Part shown: positions 35,810 through 44,934 of the stretch, in pieces
Layout: each line of letters opens with the position of its first letter
Position numbering within the stretch: position 1 is the first letter of the stretch
NCBI RefSeq assembly: GCF_009793335.1
Contig: NZ_WING01000001.1
Location: forward strand, 2,108,001 to 2,172,000
DNA from: Actinomadura sp. J1-007
GTDB lineage: Bacteria > Actinomycetota > Actinomycetes > Streptosporangiales > Streptosporangiaceae
Reading direction: 5' to 3'
DNA length: 64,000 nt
The notes under the pieces: generated by a model
Database searches by the model: none
What the model was told of the DNA's origin: nothing
Seen by the model: only the letters and a program-made list of their open reading frames with translations
Made by a program: the position numbers and the translations under genes

Positions 35810-36130
35810 ATGCACTGGATCTTCCTGGCCATCGCGATCGTCTTCGAGATCGCGTTCGCTCTCGGCACCAACGCCACGCGCGGCTTCACGCGCCTCTGGC
35901 CGTCCGTCCTGACGCTGCTCGCGGCGGCGGGAGGGATCTTCACGCTCGGCCTGGCGCTGCGGACCCTCGACGTCGGGGTCGGCTACACGGTCTGGACCGG
36001 CATCGGCTCGGTCGGCACGGTCACCCTCGGCGCGCTGGTCTACAAGGAGCGGATCACGCCGGCGAAGGTCGCGTCGTTCGCGGCGATCATCGCGGGGGTC
36101 GTGCTGCTCAAGCTCGCGGCGGGGCAGTGA
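35810..36130 (+). CDS. SMR family efflux subunit 2
   Basis: This is a 106-residue four-TM pump subunit. Glu13 is present (MHWIFLAIAIVFEIAFALGT), as is the conserved WTGIGSVGTVTLGALVYKER segment. The ATG at 35810 follows CCGGAGG. It is closely similar to the preceding SMR protein and probably forms an antiparallel heterodimer with it. Its last 23 bases overlap the convergent MFS gene. Confidence 0.92.
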   Translation: MHWIFLAIAIVFEIAFALGTNATRGFTRLWPSVLTLLAAAGGIFTLGLALRTLDVGVGYTVWTGIGSVGTVTLGALVYKERITPAKVASFAAIIAGVVLLKLAAGQ

Positions 36131-37322
36131 CCGGTCCGCGGAGGTGGCGGGCGAGAGCGAGGGCGGTCAGGGCGGCGGCGGCGCCGCAGACCGCCATGGC
36201 GGTGCCGGGCGGCATCCACTCGCCGAGGACGCCCGCGGCCATGATCCCGACGGCCTGGCCGGACATGAGGCCCGTGTTGGCGAGGCCGAGGGCCTGGCCC
36301 CTGATCGTCTCGGGAACGGTCTCGACCAGCCTGCGCTGGGGCATCAGCTCGTAGCTCAGGCCGAACGTGGCGGTCATCATCAGCGCGCAGGCGATCGGGA
36401 GCGACGGGTCCAGGGCGAAGGCCGTGAGCGGGACGCCCGTGAGCATCGCGAGCGGCAGGGCCGCCCGGTCGCGTCTCGCGGGCGGGACGAACCGGCCGAC
36501 GACGAAGTTGCCCGCGAACAGGCCCACCGCGCCGAACGCCAGGATCGCGCCCGCTCCTTCCGCGTGGCCGAGCGACGCCGCGTACGGGACGACGGCGCCC
36601 TCGGCCCCCACGGACAGGGCGATCGGCAGCCATTGCGCGAGCATCAGGCCGCGGACGGAACGGTCCGCGAACAGGCGGCGGTTGACGCGCCAGGTCTGCC
36701 GGGCCGCGCCGCCTTCCGCCCGTACGCCGGGGGCCGGACGCGCCGGGAGGCCGCAGAGGGCGATGGCCGCGCCGAGGAGGCCGCTGCCCGCGGAGAGCCA
36801 GAGGGCGCCGGTCGCGCTGAGCGTGAGCAGCAGGACGCCGCCGAGGGCCTGGCCGAGCACCTGCGCGCCGGCGGCGGTCATCGTGAACAGCGACCGTCCC
36901 AGCACGTACGAGTCGCCCGGCAGCAGTTCGGGTAGCTGCGTTTGCACGGACGCGCCGGCCACCGGGGCGAAGAGGCCGACCAGGGCCAGGAGCAGCAGCG
37001 TCGCGGGGACGGGCAGCACCACCGCGGCGAGCAGGGCGGTCGTTCCGAAGCGCAGCGCGTGGTAGCCGGTGAGCAGGCGGCGTACGGGCACGCGGTCGGC
37101 GAGGGACAGCAGGAGGGTCCCGCCGACCGCGTACGGGAGCATCGTCGCCCCGAAGACCAGCGCGGCGGCCAGCGAGGAGCCCGTCTGGTCGAACACCAGG
37201 ACCGCCAGCGCCAGCGTCTTCACCGCGTCGCCGACCGCCACGAGGGTGTGCAGGGAGAACAGGACCCGGAACTCCCCGACCCCGAACACGTCCCGGTAGC
37301 GCGGGTGCGCGACTGTCGTCAT
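36108..37322 (-). CDS. MFS transporter
   Basis: This is a 404-residue major facilitator protein with about 11-12 hydrophobic segments (for example LHTLVAVGDAVKTLALAVLV, ALVFGATMLPYAVGGTLLLS, IMAAGVLGEWMPPGTAMAVC). The loop SLADRVPVRRLLTGYHALR fits the conserved cytoplasmic loop 2-3. It resembles drug-efflux or unknown-substrate MFS proteins of actinomycetes; the substrate is not predictable. It converges on and overlaps the SMR gene. The start is ATG 37320-37322. Confidence 0.88.
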   Translation of the reverse strand: MTTVAHPRYRDVFGVGEFRVLFSLHTLVAVGDAVKTLALAVLVFDQTGSSLAAALVFGATMLPYAVGGTLLLSLADRVPVRRLLTGYHALRFGTTALLAAVVLPVPATLLLLALVGLFAPVAGASVQTQLPELLPGDSYVLGRSLFTMTAAGAQVLGQALGGVLLLTLSATGALWLSAGSGLLGAAIALCGLPARPAPGVRAEGGAARQTWRVNRRLFADRSVRGLMLAQWLPIALSVGAEGAVVPYAASLGHAEGAGAILAFGAVGLFAGNFVVGRFVPPARRDRAALPLAMLTGVPLTAFALDPSLPIACALMMTATFGLSYELMPQRRLVETVPETIRGQALGLANTGLMSGQAVGIMAAGVLGEWMPPGTAMAVCGAAAALTALALARHLRGPVTAPPRA

Positions 37323-37392
37323 CCCACGAGGGTGCGCGAACGGACGGGATGCCCGCCACCCTTACGTCGAGGGACGAAGGCTCGCCGTTCGG

Positions 37393-38943
37393 TCAGGTTC
37401 GCGGGCGGGCCTGTTCCCACATCCGCAGGTAGACCTCGGCGCCCAGGGACAGGTCGCCGATGATCTCGGCTCCGGAGCGGTGGGCGATGTCGGCCATCCA
37501 GTCGGCGACCAGGCCGTAGTTGGCGACGCCCTCCTTGTTCAGGTCCCAGGTGCGTTCCCCGGTCGTGAGCCGTTCCATGGTGACGGACGGGTCGAACGGC
37601 GAGGTGAACGGGTACTTCAGGTCGCCGTTGGGACGGGGGTTCGGAAGGGTCGCGACGCCGTTGGCGTCCAGGCCGTAGCCGTAGCCGTAGAGCCGGTTCG
37701 GGTCGCGGGCGGCCTTGTCGTTCCGCCACTGCGCGGTGAAGCCGTCGGCGGAGTCGCCCATGGCGGTGACCATGCCGCCGAGCCTGTAGATGCGCCGGGT
37801 GTACGACTCGTCGGCCCAGCTGTGGCCGGAGACCACGCCGGGATAGCCGGCCTGCTCCAGCAGCGTGAGCGTCTGACCGGCGGCCTTCGCGCTCATGTGG
37901 TCCAGCTCGATGAGCATGCCGCGCTTCATCATGGCCTTGACCGTGTACTCGCCCAGCTCGGTCAGGCCGTTGAGGTTGCAGTGCGGCGGCTTCAGGAAGA
38001 CCGACGGGATCGTGTTGTCGTGGACCGGGCCCTTGCAGGTCTCGGCCTGCCAGTTGTGGCCGGAGCTGAGGATGTTGCCGCCGTTGAGGGCCACGCCGAG
38101 CATGCCGGAGTCGAAGCGGACGCCGCACAGCGCGTTGTCGAACTTGTGGCACAGGAACATGGAGCTCACCCCGAGCTCCCGCATCTCGTCCAGGCCCTTG
38201 TCGATCTGCGCGCGGGTGCAGCCGGGGAACAGCTCACTCCCCCGGCAGCCGAGCGGCTCGGAGGTCTCGATGCCGAGCACCACCGCGAGCTTGCCCTCCT
38301 GGACGACCTTCCGCGCGGCGGCCGGATCGCGGACGACGCGGAACCAGCCCTTGCCCGGCCCGCCGTACTCCTTGTCGATGTAGTCCTGCAATTCGTAGGT
38401 GCGCTTGGCCTGGAGGCGGATGGAATCCATCTCGTCGCACGGGTACTTCCTCGCCGGGACGTAGATCTCGCACAGGACCCGGTTGGTGACGAGCTGGTTG
38501 ACCAGGATCCGCTGGCCCGCCCGCCAGGACCGTTCGAGCCACTTGTAATAGACCTGCTGGTGCGTCGCCGTCCGGTTGTTGGGCCAGTACTTGAAGGTCG
38601 GCCAGCCCTTGGGGTCGTGCGTGCCGAACGGCGAGCCCTTGGTGGTGATGTTCTCGAACAGCGCCAGCGCTCCGTCGGGCTCGTGGTGCGGGCAGTCGCG
38701 CAGCGCCTTCTCGATGCCCTCCTGGTGGAACGGCGCGCCGCAGATGATCTCGCCGCCGAAGCCCTCGTACGACATCAGGTGGGTGTGCGCGTCCACGTAT
38801 CCGCGGACCACGTCGGCACCGGCGGCGGACGGTGCGGACGACGCGGGCGGCGCCGCGGTGGCGGCAAGGGGCGCCGCGCCGACTCCCAGCAGCCCCAGCG
38901 AGATCAGCAGGAACAGCAGTGGCACGGGTACTCGGCGGGGCAT
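37393..38943 (-). CDS. Secreted membrane-dipeptidase-like (M19/amidohydrolase) hydrolase
   Basis: This is a 516-residue exported protein. A signal peptide occupies about residues 1-31 (VPLLFLLISLGLLGVGAAPL, cleavage near ATAAPP). The metal site starts with the H-x-H motif VDAHTHLM, and later blocks LIELDHMSAKA and GVVSGHSWADE supply His/Asp residues as in renal-dipeptidase-type TIM barrels. It has several Cys residues (CPHHEPD, PLGCRG, CKGPVHD) that could form disulfides outside the cell. It is longer than typical M19 dipeptidases (350-420 residues). The exact substrate is unknown. The ATG at 38941-38943 is followed directly by the signal sequence. Confidence 0.75.
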   Translation of the reverse strand: MPRRVPVPLLFLLISLGLLGVGAAPLAATAAPPASSAPSAAGADVVRGYVDAHTHLMSYEGFGGEIICGAPFHQEGIEKALRDCPHHEPDGALALFENITTKGSPFGTHDPKGWPTFKYWPNNRTATHQQVYYKWLERSWRAGQRILVNQLVTNRVLCEIYVPARKYPCDEMDSIRLQAKRTYELQDYIDKEYGGPGKGWFRVVRDPAAARKVVQEGKLAVVLGIETSEPLGCRGSELFPGCTRAQIDKGLDEMRELGVSSMFLCHKFDNALCGVRFDSGMLGVALNGGNILSSGHNWQAETCKGPVHDNTIPSVFLKPPHCNLNGLTELGEYTVKAMMKRGMLIELDHMSAKAAGQTLTLLEQAGYPGVVSGHSWADESYTRRIYRLGGMVTAMGDSADGFTAQWRNDKAARDPNRLYGYGYGLDANGVATLPNPRPNGDLKYPFTSPFDPSVTMERLTTGERTWDLNKEGVANYGLVADWMADIAHRSGAEIIGDLSLGAEVYLRMWEQARPRT

Positions 38944-39083
38944 GGGGGGCTCCTCTCGCGCGTCTGTACGCGAGTCTGAACCCGTTCGCCCCTAAAGTCT
39001 TGTAAAGAGTTTCATGTTTTTCGGACGGTGGTCACGCCGCAGCCGTCAGGTGCCGAGCGAAGACGCCGGCGGAAGGTTAACGA

Positions 39084-39120
39084 GGCGCATTGCCCGCGGG
39101 GGTTCCACGGGCAATGCGCC
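39084..39120 (-). terminator. Terminator of the kamA-like gene
   Basis: A perfect 13-bp stem (GGCGCATTGCCCG / CGGGCAATGCGCC) with an 11-base loop lies 13 bases beyond the stop of the reverse-strand gene. Confidence 0.7.
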
Positions 39121-39132
39121 GTCGGAACGGGG

Positions 39133-40449
39133 TCACGCCTCCCAGGGGAAGCGGTCCGCGAAGGCGGGCTTGAGGTCGTCCAGCCAGACGGCCTCAGGGT
39201 CGTACTTCGCGTAGAACGGCATGTTGACCAGGTCGTCGTTGCGAGCCTGGATGAAGTGCAGCGCGAAGACCTTCTCGCCGAAGAGGTCGACGACGCCGTC
39301 CACGCAGACCTTGCCGGGGGTGGCGGACATGGAGGGGCCGCGAACGGTGCGGGCCAGGCCCGAGACGTTCTTGTAGGCGTTCCGGAAGATGTCGTGGGCG
39401 CGGCCGAGCGGGACGGCGAAGTAGTCCTGCGGGCCCGTGTCACGCTCCACGAACATGTAGTACGGCACCATGCCCATGCGGGTCTGGGTTCGCCACATGC
39501 TCTCCCAGGCCGCCGGGTCGTCGTTGATCGAGCGGATCAGCGGCGCCTGGGTGCGGATGACCGCGCCGGTGTCGCGGATGCGGCGGACCGCCTCGCTCAG
39601 CACGAGCGGCTCCAGCTCGCGCGGGTGGGTGAAGTGCGCCATGAACGCCAGGTTCTTGCCCGCGTCCACGACCTGCTCGAACATGCGCAGCATGTCGTCG
39701 GCGTCCGGGTCGGTGACGAACTTCTGCGGCCAGTACGCCAGGGACTTGGTGCCGATCCGGATCGACTCGAGCTGGTCGAGTTCGAGCAGCGGCTCCAGGT
39801 AGCGGCGCAGGACCGGCTCACCCATGATCATCGCGTCGCCGCCGGTGAACAGCACGCTGGTCACCTCGGGGTGCGCGACCAGGTAGTCGCGGAGCTGGTC
39901 GACGTCGTCGCCCGCCATCTTCAGGTCGGCGTCGCCGACGAACTGCGCCCAGCGGAAGCAGTACGTGCAGTACGCGTGGCAGGTCTGGCCCTGCTTCGGG
40001 AAGTACAGCACCGTCTCGTCGTACTTGTGCTGCATCCCGGGGATCTTGCCGTCGCCGAAGCTCGGCATGTTGAGCTCCATCTGCCCGGCCGGATGGGGGT
40101 TGAGCTTCATCCGCACCGCGTGCGCGGCGGCCTCGACCTCGGCCTTCGGCGCCTCGCGGCGCAGCAGGCCGGTCAGGTGCGCCACGTCGGCCTCGGGCAG
40201 CATGTCGGGCTGCGGGAAGACCAGGCGGTAGATCGGGTCGTCGGGCGCCGCCGCCCAGTCGATGAGCTCATCAATGACGTACGCGTTCGTCCGGAACGGC
40301 AGCACCGTGGCCACCGCCCGCGTCGCGAGCCGCTGCTCGGGCGACAGACCCGCACGGGCGGTGAGCTCGTCCAGGTGCTTCGCCGTGAAGGCGCGGAACT
40401 TGCGACCTGTGGATCGCACTGCGGGCGCCGCGTCGTTCACCAGTGTCAC
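39133..40449 (-). CDS. KamA family radical SAM protein (lysine 2,3-aminomutase-like)
   Basis: This is a 438-residue radical SAM enzyme. The 4Fe-4S cysteines are C157, C161 and C164 in CHAYCTYCFRW, and the SAM-binding GGD motif is VLFTGGDAMIMGEP. Family lysine aminomutases move an amino group using PLP and SAM. Whether this one acts on free lysine or another substrate (EpmB-like or biosynthetic) is open. The GTG at 40447-40449 follows AAGGAG nine bases upstream. The gene is monocistronic with its own terminator, so context gives no substrate hint. Confidence 0.9.
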   Translation of the reverse strand: MTLVNDAAPAVRSTGRKFRAFTAKHLDELTARAGLSPEQRLATRAVATVLPFRTNAYVIDELIDWAAAPDDPIYRLVFPQPDMLPEADVAHLTGLLRREAPKAEVEAAAHAVRMKLNPHPAGQMELNMPSFGDGKIPGMQHKYDETVLYFPKQGQTCHAYCTYCFRWAQFVGDADLKMAGDDVDQLRDYLVAHPEVTSVLFTGGDAMIMGEPVLRRYLEPLLELDQLESIRIGTKSLAYWPQKFVTDPDADDMLRMFEQVVDAGKNLAFMAHFTHPRELEPLVLSEAVRRIRDTGAVIRTQAPLIRSINDDPAAWESMWRTQTRMGMVPYYMFVERDTGPQDYFAVPLGRAHDIFRNAYKNVSGLARTVRGPSMSATPGKVCVDGVVDLFGEKVFALHFIQARNDDLVNMPFYAKYDPEAVWLDDLKPAFADRFPWEA

Positions 40450-40827
40450 GTGTTGGTACTCCTTGATGTCAGCGGGGGCGACGCACCCGGGTGGGGTGGC
40501 GTCACGGTCGGTGAGCTTTCAGGCCCGGATCACCCCCATTGAAGCGGTTACGTGCTATTCGTACCGAACAGATACCCGTGCCAGGGTACAAAGATGCTGG
40601 TCACCCCCGAGCCAGACATGTCGTCCGTGCCCGGTTCTGACCGGACTCGCCGCTAGTACAACGACTACGCCTCGTGAAAGTGGCGACCCGTCTGCCGCGC
40701 CTATGCTGAACGGGGAAATACTGGGGCTGGACAGGACCGGGCGACGGCGGCGGCCATGGGGCGGCGCGGCGCCGTACGCCGCCCGGGGCGCAGGGGGACG
40801 TCCCCCTGACGGACGAAGGGGGCCCGG
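40450..40827. other. Divergent gap with several inverted repeats
   Basis: No gene is supported in these 378 bases. TACCC(gtgcca)GGGTA lies near 40573-40590 in an AT-richer patch that probably holds the kamA promoter. A hairpin GGGCGGCG/CGCCGCCC spans about 40759-40784. The 18-bp perfect palindrome CAGGGGGACGTCCCCCTG is at 40791-40808, 19 bases before the DUF998 start, where it could act as an operator or block ribosome access. Confidence 0.55.
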
Positions 40828-41585
40828 GTGGACACGCGTCCGCACGAGCCGGTCGCGGCGTCGCCGCCGGACGGCGACCGGCCGGGGGTGGTGCCGGGGT
40901 TCGCGGTCGTGCTGGCCCTGATCGCCGCGGTGGCGTACGCGACGTTCCTCCTGGAGCACCTGCTGAGCCCCGACCTCGACGGCATCAACGGCTACGTCAG
41001 CGAGCTGTCCGCGGTCGACCAGCCCTACCACGACGTCTACAGCGGCGGCGACCTCGTCACCGGGCTGCTGACGATGGTGGTGGCCGGGATCGCGCTCGGA
41101 CGGCTGCGGCACCGGCCCTGGTCCCGGGCCGGATGGATCTTCCTGCTGCTGTTCGGGGTGTTCGCGGTCGGCGACGCGACGTTCCCGCTCGACTGCGCCC
41201 CGAGCATGGAGAGCCGCTGCGCCCTGCTCGAACGGTCGGAGAACGTGTCGTTCGCCCACCAGTTCCACTCGGTCACCAGCAGCTTCGTGGTCGTGTTCGG
41301 GGTGCTGGCGATGCTGACGCTGTCGATCGCGTCCCGCCGGTACGGGTGGTGGCCCTCGCTCGGGCACTTCGGCTGGCTGATCGCGCTCGCCGAGTGCGTC
41401 GCCGGCACCGCGACGCTGCTGGCCATGCTGGTCGGGCAGTGGCTCGGCATCGTGCAGCGCGTCCAGATCAGCATCCTGTGCCTCGGCCTGCTCGTGATCG
41501 CGTGGGCGCTGTACGCCGACCGCAGGGCGCCGCGCGCGGCCCCGCCAGGGCGCGAGCCCCCGAGCCGGAGGGAACGATGCCATGA
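40828..41585 (+). pseudogene. DUF998 membrane protein, one frameshift near its end as sequenced
   Basis: This multi-pass protein has hydrophobic segments VVPGFAVVLALIAAVAYATF, LLTMVVAGIALG, WIFLLLFGVFAVGDATF, SSFVVVFGVLAMLTLSI and ISILCLGLLVIAWALY, typical of DUF998. Read as given, the frame has no stop and runs into the following hydrolase. Adding one base to the CCCCC run at 41557-41561 ends it as PEPEGTMP with a stop that overlaps the hydrolase ATG (ATGA), giving 252 residues. The conserved Cys pair (PLDCAPSMESRC) lies in an outer loop. GTG 40828 follows GAAGGGGG. Confidence 0.72.
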
Positions 41586-42500
41586 GCGCCTCGGACGAGT
41601 CGATCGTGGAGGCCGGGAGCGAACGGGTGCACGTGGCCGAGAGCGGCCCCCGGACGGCCCGCCGCTGCTGGTCACCTCCGGGCTCGGCGGGGCCTGGTTC
41701 GACTGGGCCCCGACCCTCGCGCGGCTGGACGGCACGTACCGGCTGACGGTCTTCGACCGCCCCGGGCTCGGGCGCAGCCCGGCCGGGAACGCCCCGCCCA
41801 GCCTGCGGCGCGAGGTCGCGATCCTGGCCGGCCTCGCCGCGCGCGCGGGCGAGCCGGTGACGGTCGTCGCGCACTCGATGGGCGGGTTCCACGCCGAGGC
41901 GTTCGCGCGGCAGCGTCCCGACCTGGTGAAGGCCATGGTCCTGGTCGATCCGAGCTACGAGCACGACCCGTCCTGCAAGGTGCGGCTGTCGGCGGCGGCC
42001 GAGCCGGTGACCAGGGCGATCGGGGCGGCCGTCGGGGCCACCCGGCTCCCGTGGCTGCTCGGGCCCGCCGGGCGGCGGTTCGCGCTGAAGTTCGCGAGCA
42101 GGCGCGACGAGCCCGTCCCCGCCGACGTCGTCCGCTCGGTGTACGGCCGGGGACGGTGCTCGCGACGATGCTGGGCGAGGAGCTCGCCTACCGCGAGATG
42201 GCCGTCGATCTCGAAGGGCTCCGGGAACGGCTCCCGTTCCCTCCGATCCCGCTCGTGGTGCTGACCGCGCTCGGCGACGTGAAGAACCCCCGCAAGGCGC
42301 GGGAATGGGCCGAAGGGCACCGCCGCCTGGCGGAGATGACCCCGTACGGGCGGCAGGTGGAACTGCCCGGCGACCTGCACCTGCTCCAGCTCGACCGGCC
42401 CGACGCCATCGCGGACGCGGTCGCCGAGGTGCACGCCCGCCGCCCCGGGGACGGGCTCGGGGACGGATTCGCGGGCGAGGCCGCCGGGGAGGGATCGTGA
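41582..42500 (+). pseudogene. Alpha/beta hydrolase, two frameshifts as sequenced
   Basis: Three pieces in successive frames join to one hydrolase: ATG 41582 (MSASDESIVEAGSERVHVAE), then PLLVTSGLGGAWFDWAPTLA with the nucleophile elbow VVAHSMGGFHAEAF, then LATMLGEELAYREMAVDLEG and a last piece ending GEAAGEGS. Adding one C at 41647-41651 and one G at 42149-42152 gives 306 residues. The stop overlaps the next lipoprotein start (GTGA). A catalytic His is plausible in LPGDLHLLQLD. Both lesions sit in homopolymers. Confidence 0.75.
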
Positions 42501-42856
42501 CGCTCCTCCGCGTGGCCGCCCTGGTCTCGATGCTGGCGCTGTTCCTGTCGGGCTGCCAGGTGATGCAGCGGATCTCGGACGGCGCGTACCGCAACGCGAT
42601 CGCGGACGGCGCGACCCGCGAGCTGAGCGCGCGCGGCGTCCACCTCAAGGGCAGGCCCGACTGCACGATGGACTCCGGGGAGTCGGAGTCGCTGGTCAGG
42701 GTCCGCTGCACGGCGCGGACGCGGGCCGGCGAACCGGTGACGATCACCGGGACGGCGACCGAGGCCGACACCGACCATCCGCGCGAGGTCTACGTGATCG
42801 AGGTCGCCGGGCGGGAGGCGGTCCGCACCACCTGCCTCGGGCCGAGCTGCGGCTGA
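42497..42856 (+). CDS. Small lipoprotein, DUF4333-like
   Basis: This is a 119-residue protein with a lipoprotein signal (VAALVSMLALFLSGC, Cys about residue 17). The mature part has a conserved pattern with three later Cys residues (RPDCTMDSG, VRVRCTAR, RTTCLGPSC). It is clearly related to the next gene but two spans (ELSARGVHLK against ELRARGISLK). GTG 42497 lies in the stop of the hydrolase. Function unknown; it is exposed on the outer face of the membrane. Confidence 0.78.
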   Translation: MTLLRVAALVSMLALFLSGCQVMQRISDGAYRNAIADGATRELSARGVHLKGRPDCTMDSGESESLVRVRCTARTRAGEPVTITGTATEADTDHPREVYVIEVAGREAVRTTCLGPSCG

Positions 42857-42880
42857 CCGGCCGGGGCTCCGGCCGACCGG

Positions 42881-42941
42881 CCGGGAGGTCCCCCGGACGG
42901 CCGGGAGGTCCCCCGGACGGCCGGGAGGTCTCCCCGGACGG
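42881..42941. repeat. 20-bp tandem repeat, three copies
   Basis: CCGGGAGGTCCCCCGGACGG occurs at 42881, 42901 and, with one extra T, at 42921. Each unit can fold on itself (CCGGG/CCCGG). It lies between the two related lipoprotein/membrane genes and may attenuate or terminate transcription. Confidence 0.85.
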
Positions 42942-43017
42942 CAAGGACTCGGCATGATCGGGGAAATTCTCCGGACATCGCGCGTATCCGGGCGCGGCGG
43001 CGGTCACGCTACCCGCT

Positions 43018-43422
43018 GTGAAGATCACCCGCGTGAAGGCCCTCGTGCTGGGCGTCGCCGCCGTCCTGATGGTCGGCGCGGCCGCCGCCGTCGCCTATGT
43101 GACGCTCATCGACTCCAAAGAGCTCCGGTACAAGACGCAGGCGTCGCTGAGGGGCGCGCTGCCGACCGCGGCGGCGGCCGAGCTGCGCGCCCGCGGCATC
43201 TCCCTCAAGACCCCGCTGAGCTGCACCGACGTGCCCGGCTGGACCAAGCGCAAGATGCGCGCGTCCTGCACCGGGACCACCGACGACAAGCGGACGGTGC
43301 ACGTCATCGGCAGCGGCGAGGACGCGACGCGGGCCAACTACTACACGATCCTGGTGGGCGGCCGTCCCCTGGTGCAGAACGCCACCTGCCTGGGCGGCGA
43401 CTGCAAGAAGAAGCCGAACTGA
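43018..43422 (+). CDS. Membrane-anchored small protein, paralogue of the preceding lipoprotein
   Basis: This is a 134-residue protein with an N-terminal membrane segment (ALVLGVAAVLMVGAAAAVAY) and an outside domain with the same pattern as the lipoprotein upstream: ELRARGISLKTPLSCTDVPG, MRASCTGTTDD and NATCLGGDC. It lacks a lipobox Cys, so it is anchored by the TM rather than lipid. GTG 43018 has no clear ribosome binding site within 12 bases, so the start is somewhat uncertain. Function unknown; DUF4333-like. Confidence 0.75.
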   Translation: MKITRVKALVLGVAAVLMVGAAAAVAYVTLIDSKELRYKTQASLRGALPTAAAAELRARGISLKTPLSCTDVPGWTKRKMRASCTGTTDDKRTVHVIGSGEDATRANYYTILVGGRPLVQNATCLGGDCKKKPN

Positions 43423-43532
43423 CCGGCCCGCCGCGGGGGGCGTGCTGCCAAGGCACGTGAAAGAACGTCCTACCATGCGATGAGCTGCGTTCTTGCGGCG
43501 CACCGCAGACGTTCACCCCACCTGGAGCGGCC

Positions 43533-44884
43533 ATGACCGGCAAAGGCGTCCGTCCCCGGCCGCTGCCGATCGCGGTCGACACGATGGGCGGCGACCACGC
43601 CCCCGAGGAGATCATCGCGGGGGCCGTCGCGGCGGTCCGCGAGCACGGCGTCCGGCTCGTCCTGGTGGGCCAGGCCCGCGGATCCGCGCCGAGCTCGACC
43701 GGCACGGCGTCACCGGCGAGATCCCGATCGCGCACGCCGACGAGGCCCTGGACATGGGCGAGGGCGCCCTCGCGAGCTGGCGCAAGCCGCGCTCGTCCGT
43801 CGCGATCGCCTGCCACCTGATCAAGCAGGGCCGGGCGTCGGCGCTGGTGTCGGCGGGCAGCACCGCCGGGGTCGTCGCCACGTCCCGGCTGCGGCTGAAG
43901 GGCCAGCAGGGCGTGCTGCGCCCCGCGATCGCGGTGACGCTGCCGACCCGTCCCCGCCCGACCGTCCTGCTCGACGCGGGCGCCACGGCCGACGTCAAGC
44001 CCGAGACGCTCGTGCAGTTCGCCGCGCTCGGCACCGCGTACGCCCAGATCAGGCTCGGCCTCGAACGGCCCCGCGTCGGGCTGCTGAGCATCGGCGCCGA
44101 GCCCGGCAAGGGCAACAAGCTGGCGCGGCGCGCGCACGAGCTGCTCGCCTCGGGCCACCACGGCGTCCGCTTCACCGGCAACGTCGAGGGCCACGACCTG
44201 CTGAGCGGCGCGGTGGACGTGATCGTGACCGACGGCTTCACCGGCAACGTCGCGCTGAAGACGATGGAGGGCACGATCGGGACGGCGTTCGCCGAGATCC
44301 GGTCCGCGATGACCGGGAGCCGCAGCGCGAAGGTCGGCGCCCTGCTCCAGCGCCGCCGCCTCCAGGGCCTGCGGGAGCGGCTCGACCCCGAGACCTACGG
44401 CGGCGGCGTCCTGCTCGGCTTGAACGGCACCGTCGTGATCGCGCACGGCGCGTCCCGGGCCCGCGCGATCACCTCCGCCTGCGTGCTCGCCCACGAGCTG
44501 GCCGCCGGGCGCATCGTCGAGCGCATCCGCGAGCAGGTGTCGGCCACCCGCACGTCCCGCTTCGGCCGCTGGACCCACGGCGACGACAAGGGCAAGGACG
44601 CCGACAAGGCCAAGGACGGCGACAAGGCCAAGGAGCCGGAGAAGGGGCAGAGCCAGGGGCAGGACTCCGGGCGCGCCGAGGAGAGGGCGTCCGGCGGCGA
44701 CACCGGCCCCATGCAGGACGTGGTTCCGCCTAGGGACCCCGAGCCCGTGACCGCAGAAGACGCCGCCGCGGGCCATGGGGCCGCCCCGCCGCGGCGCCCG
44801 GCGGACGACCGGGACGCGCCCGGCGGTACGGGCGCGGACGGGCTCCGCGAGCCCGCGCCGACCGAACCCCCAGCCGCCACTTAG
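43533..44884 (+). pseudogene. plsX: Phosphate acyltransferase PlsX with C-terminal extension, one frameshift as sequenced
   Basis: PlsX turns acyl-ACP into acyl-phosphate for phospholipid synthesis. The N-terminus ([20 protein letters not shown]) is in one frame up to LVLVGQA. Adding one C to the CCC at 43675-43677 continues it as [47 protein letters not shown] and DGFTGNVALKTMEG, the family signatures. The repaired protein has 450 residues, about 100 more than usual. The extra tail from about 345 is a charged, disordered sequence (KGKDADKAKDGDKAKEPEKG). The usual neighbours rpmF, acpP and rnc are absent here. Confidence 0.85.
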
Positions 44885-44934
44885 GCTTGATCGTGTCCCG
44901 AGGGCTCTCGGGAGGTGCGTCCACCGGGGGAGAC

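Noticed and set aside
39133..40449. Biosynthetic cluster built on the KamA-like radical SAM enzyme
   Set aside because: The gene has its own terminator and promoter gap, and neighbours are unrelated.
40828..42264. A 478-residue fusion of DUF998 and alpha/beta hydrolase
   Set aside because: The open frame exists only because two one-base losses cancel the normal ATGA junction; separate genes of normal length are restored by adding single bases.
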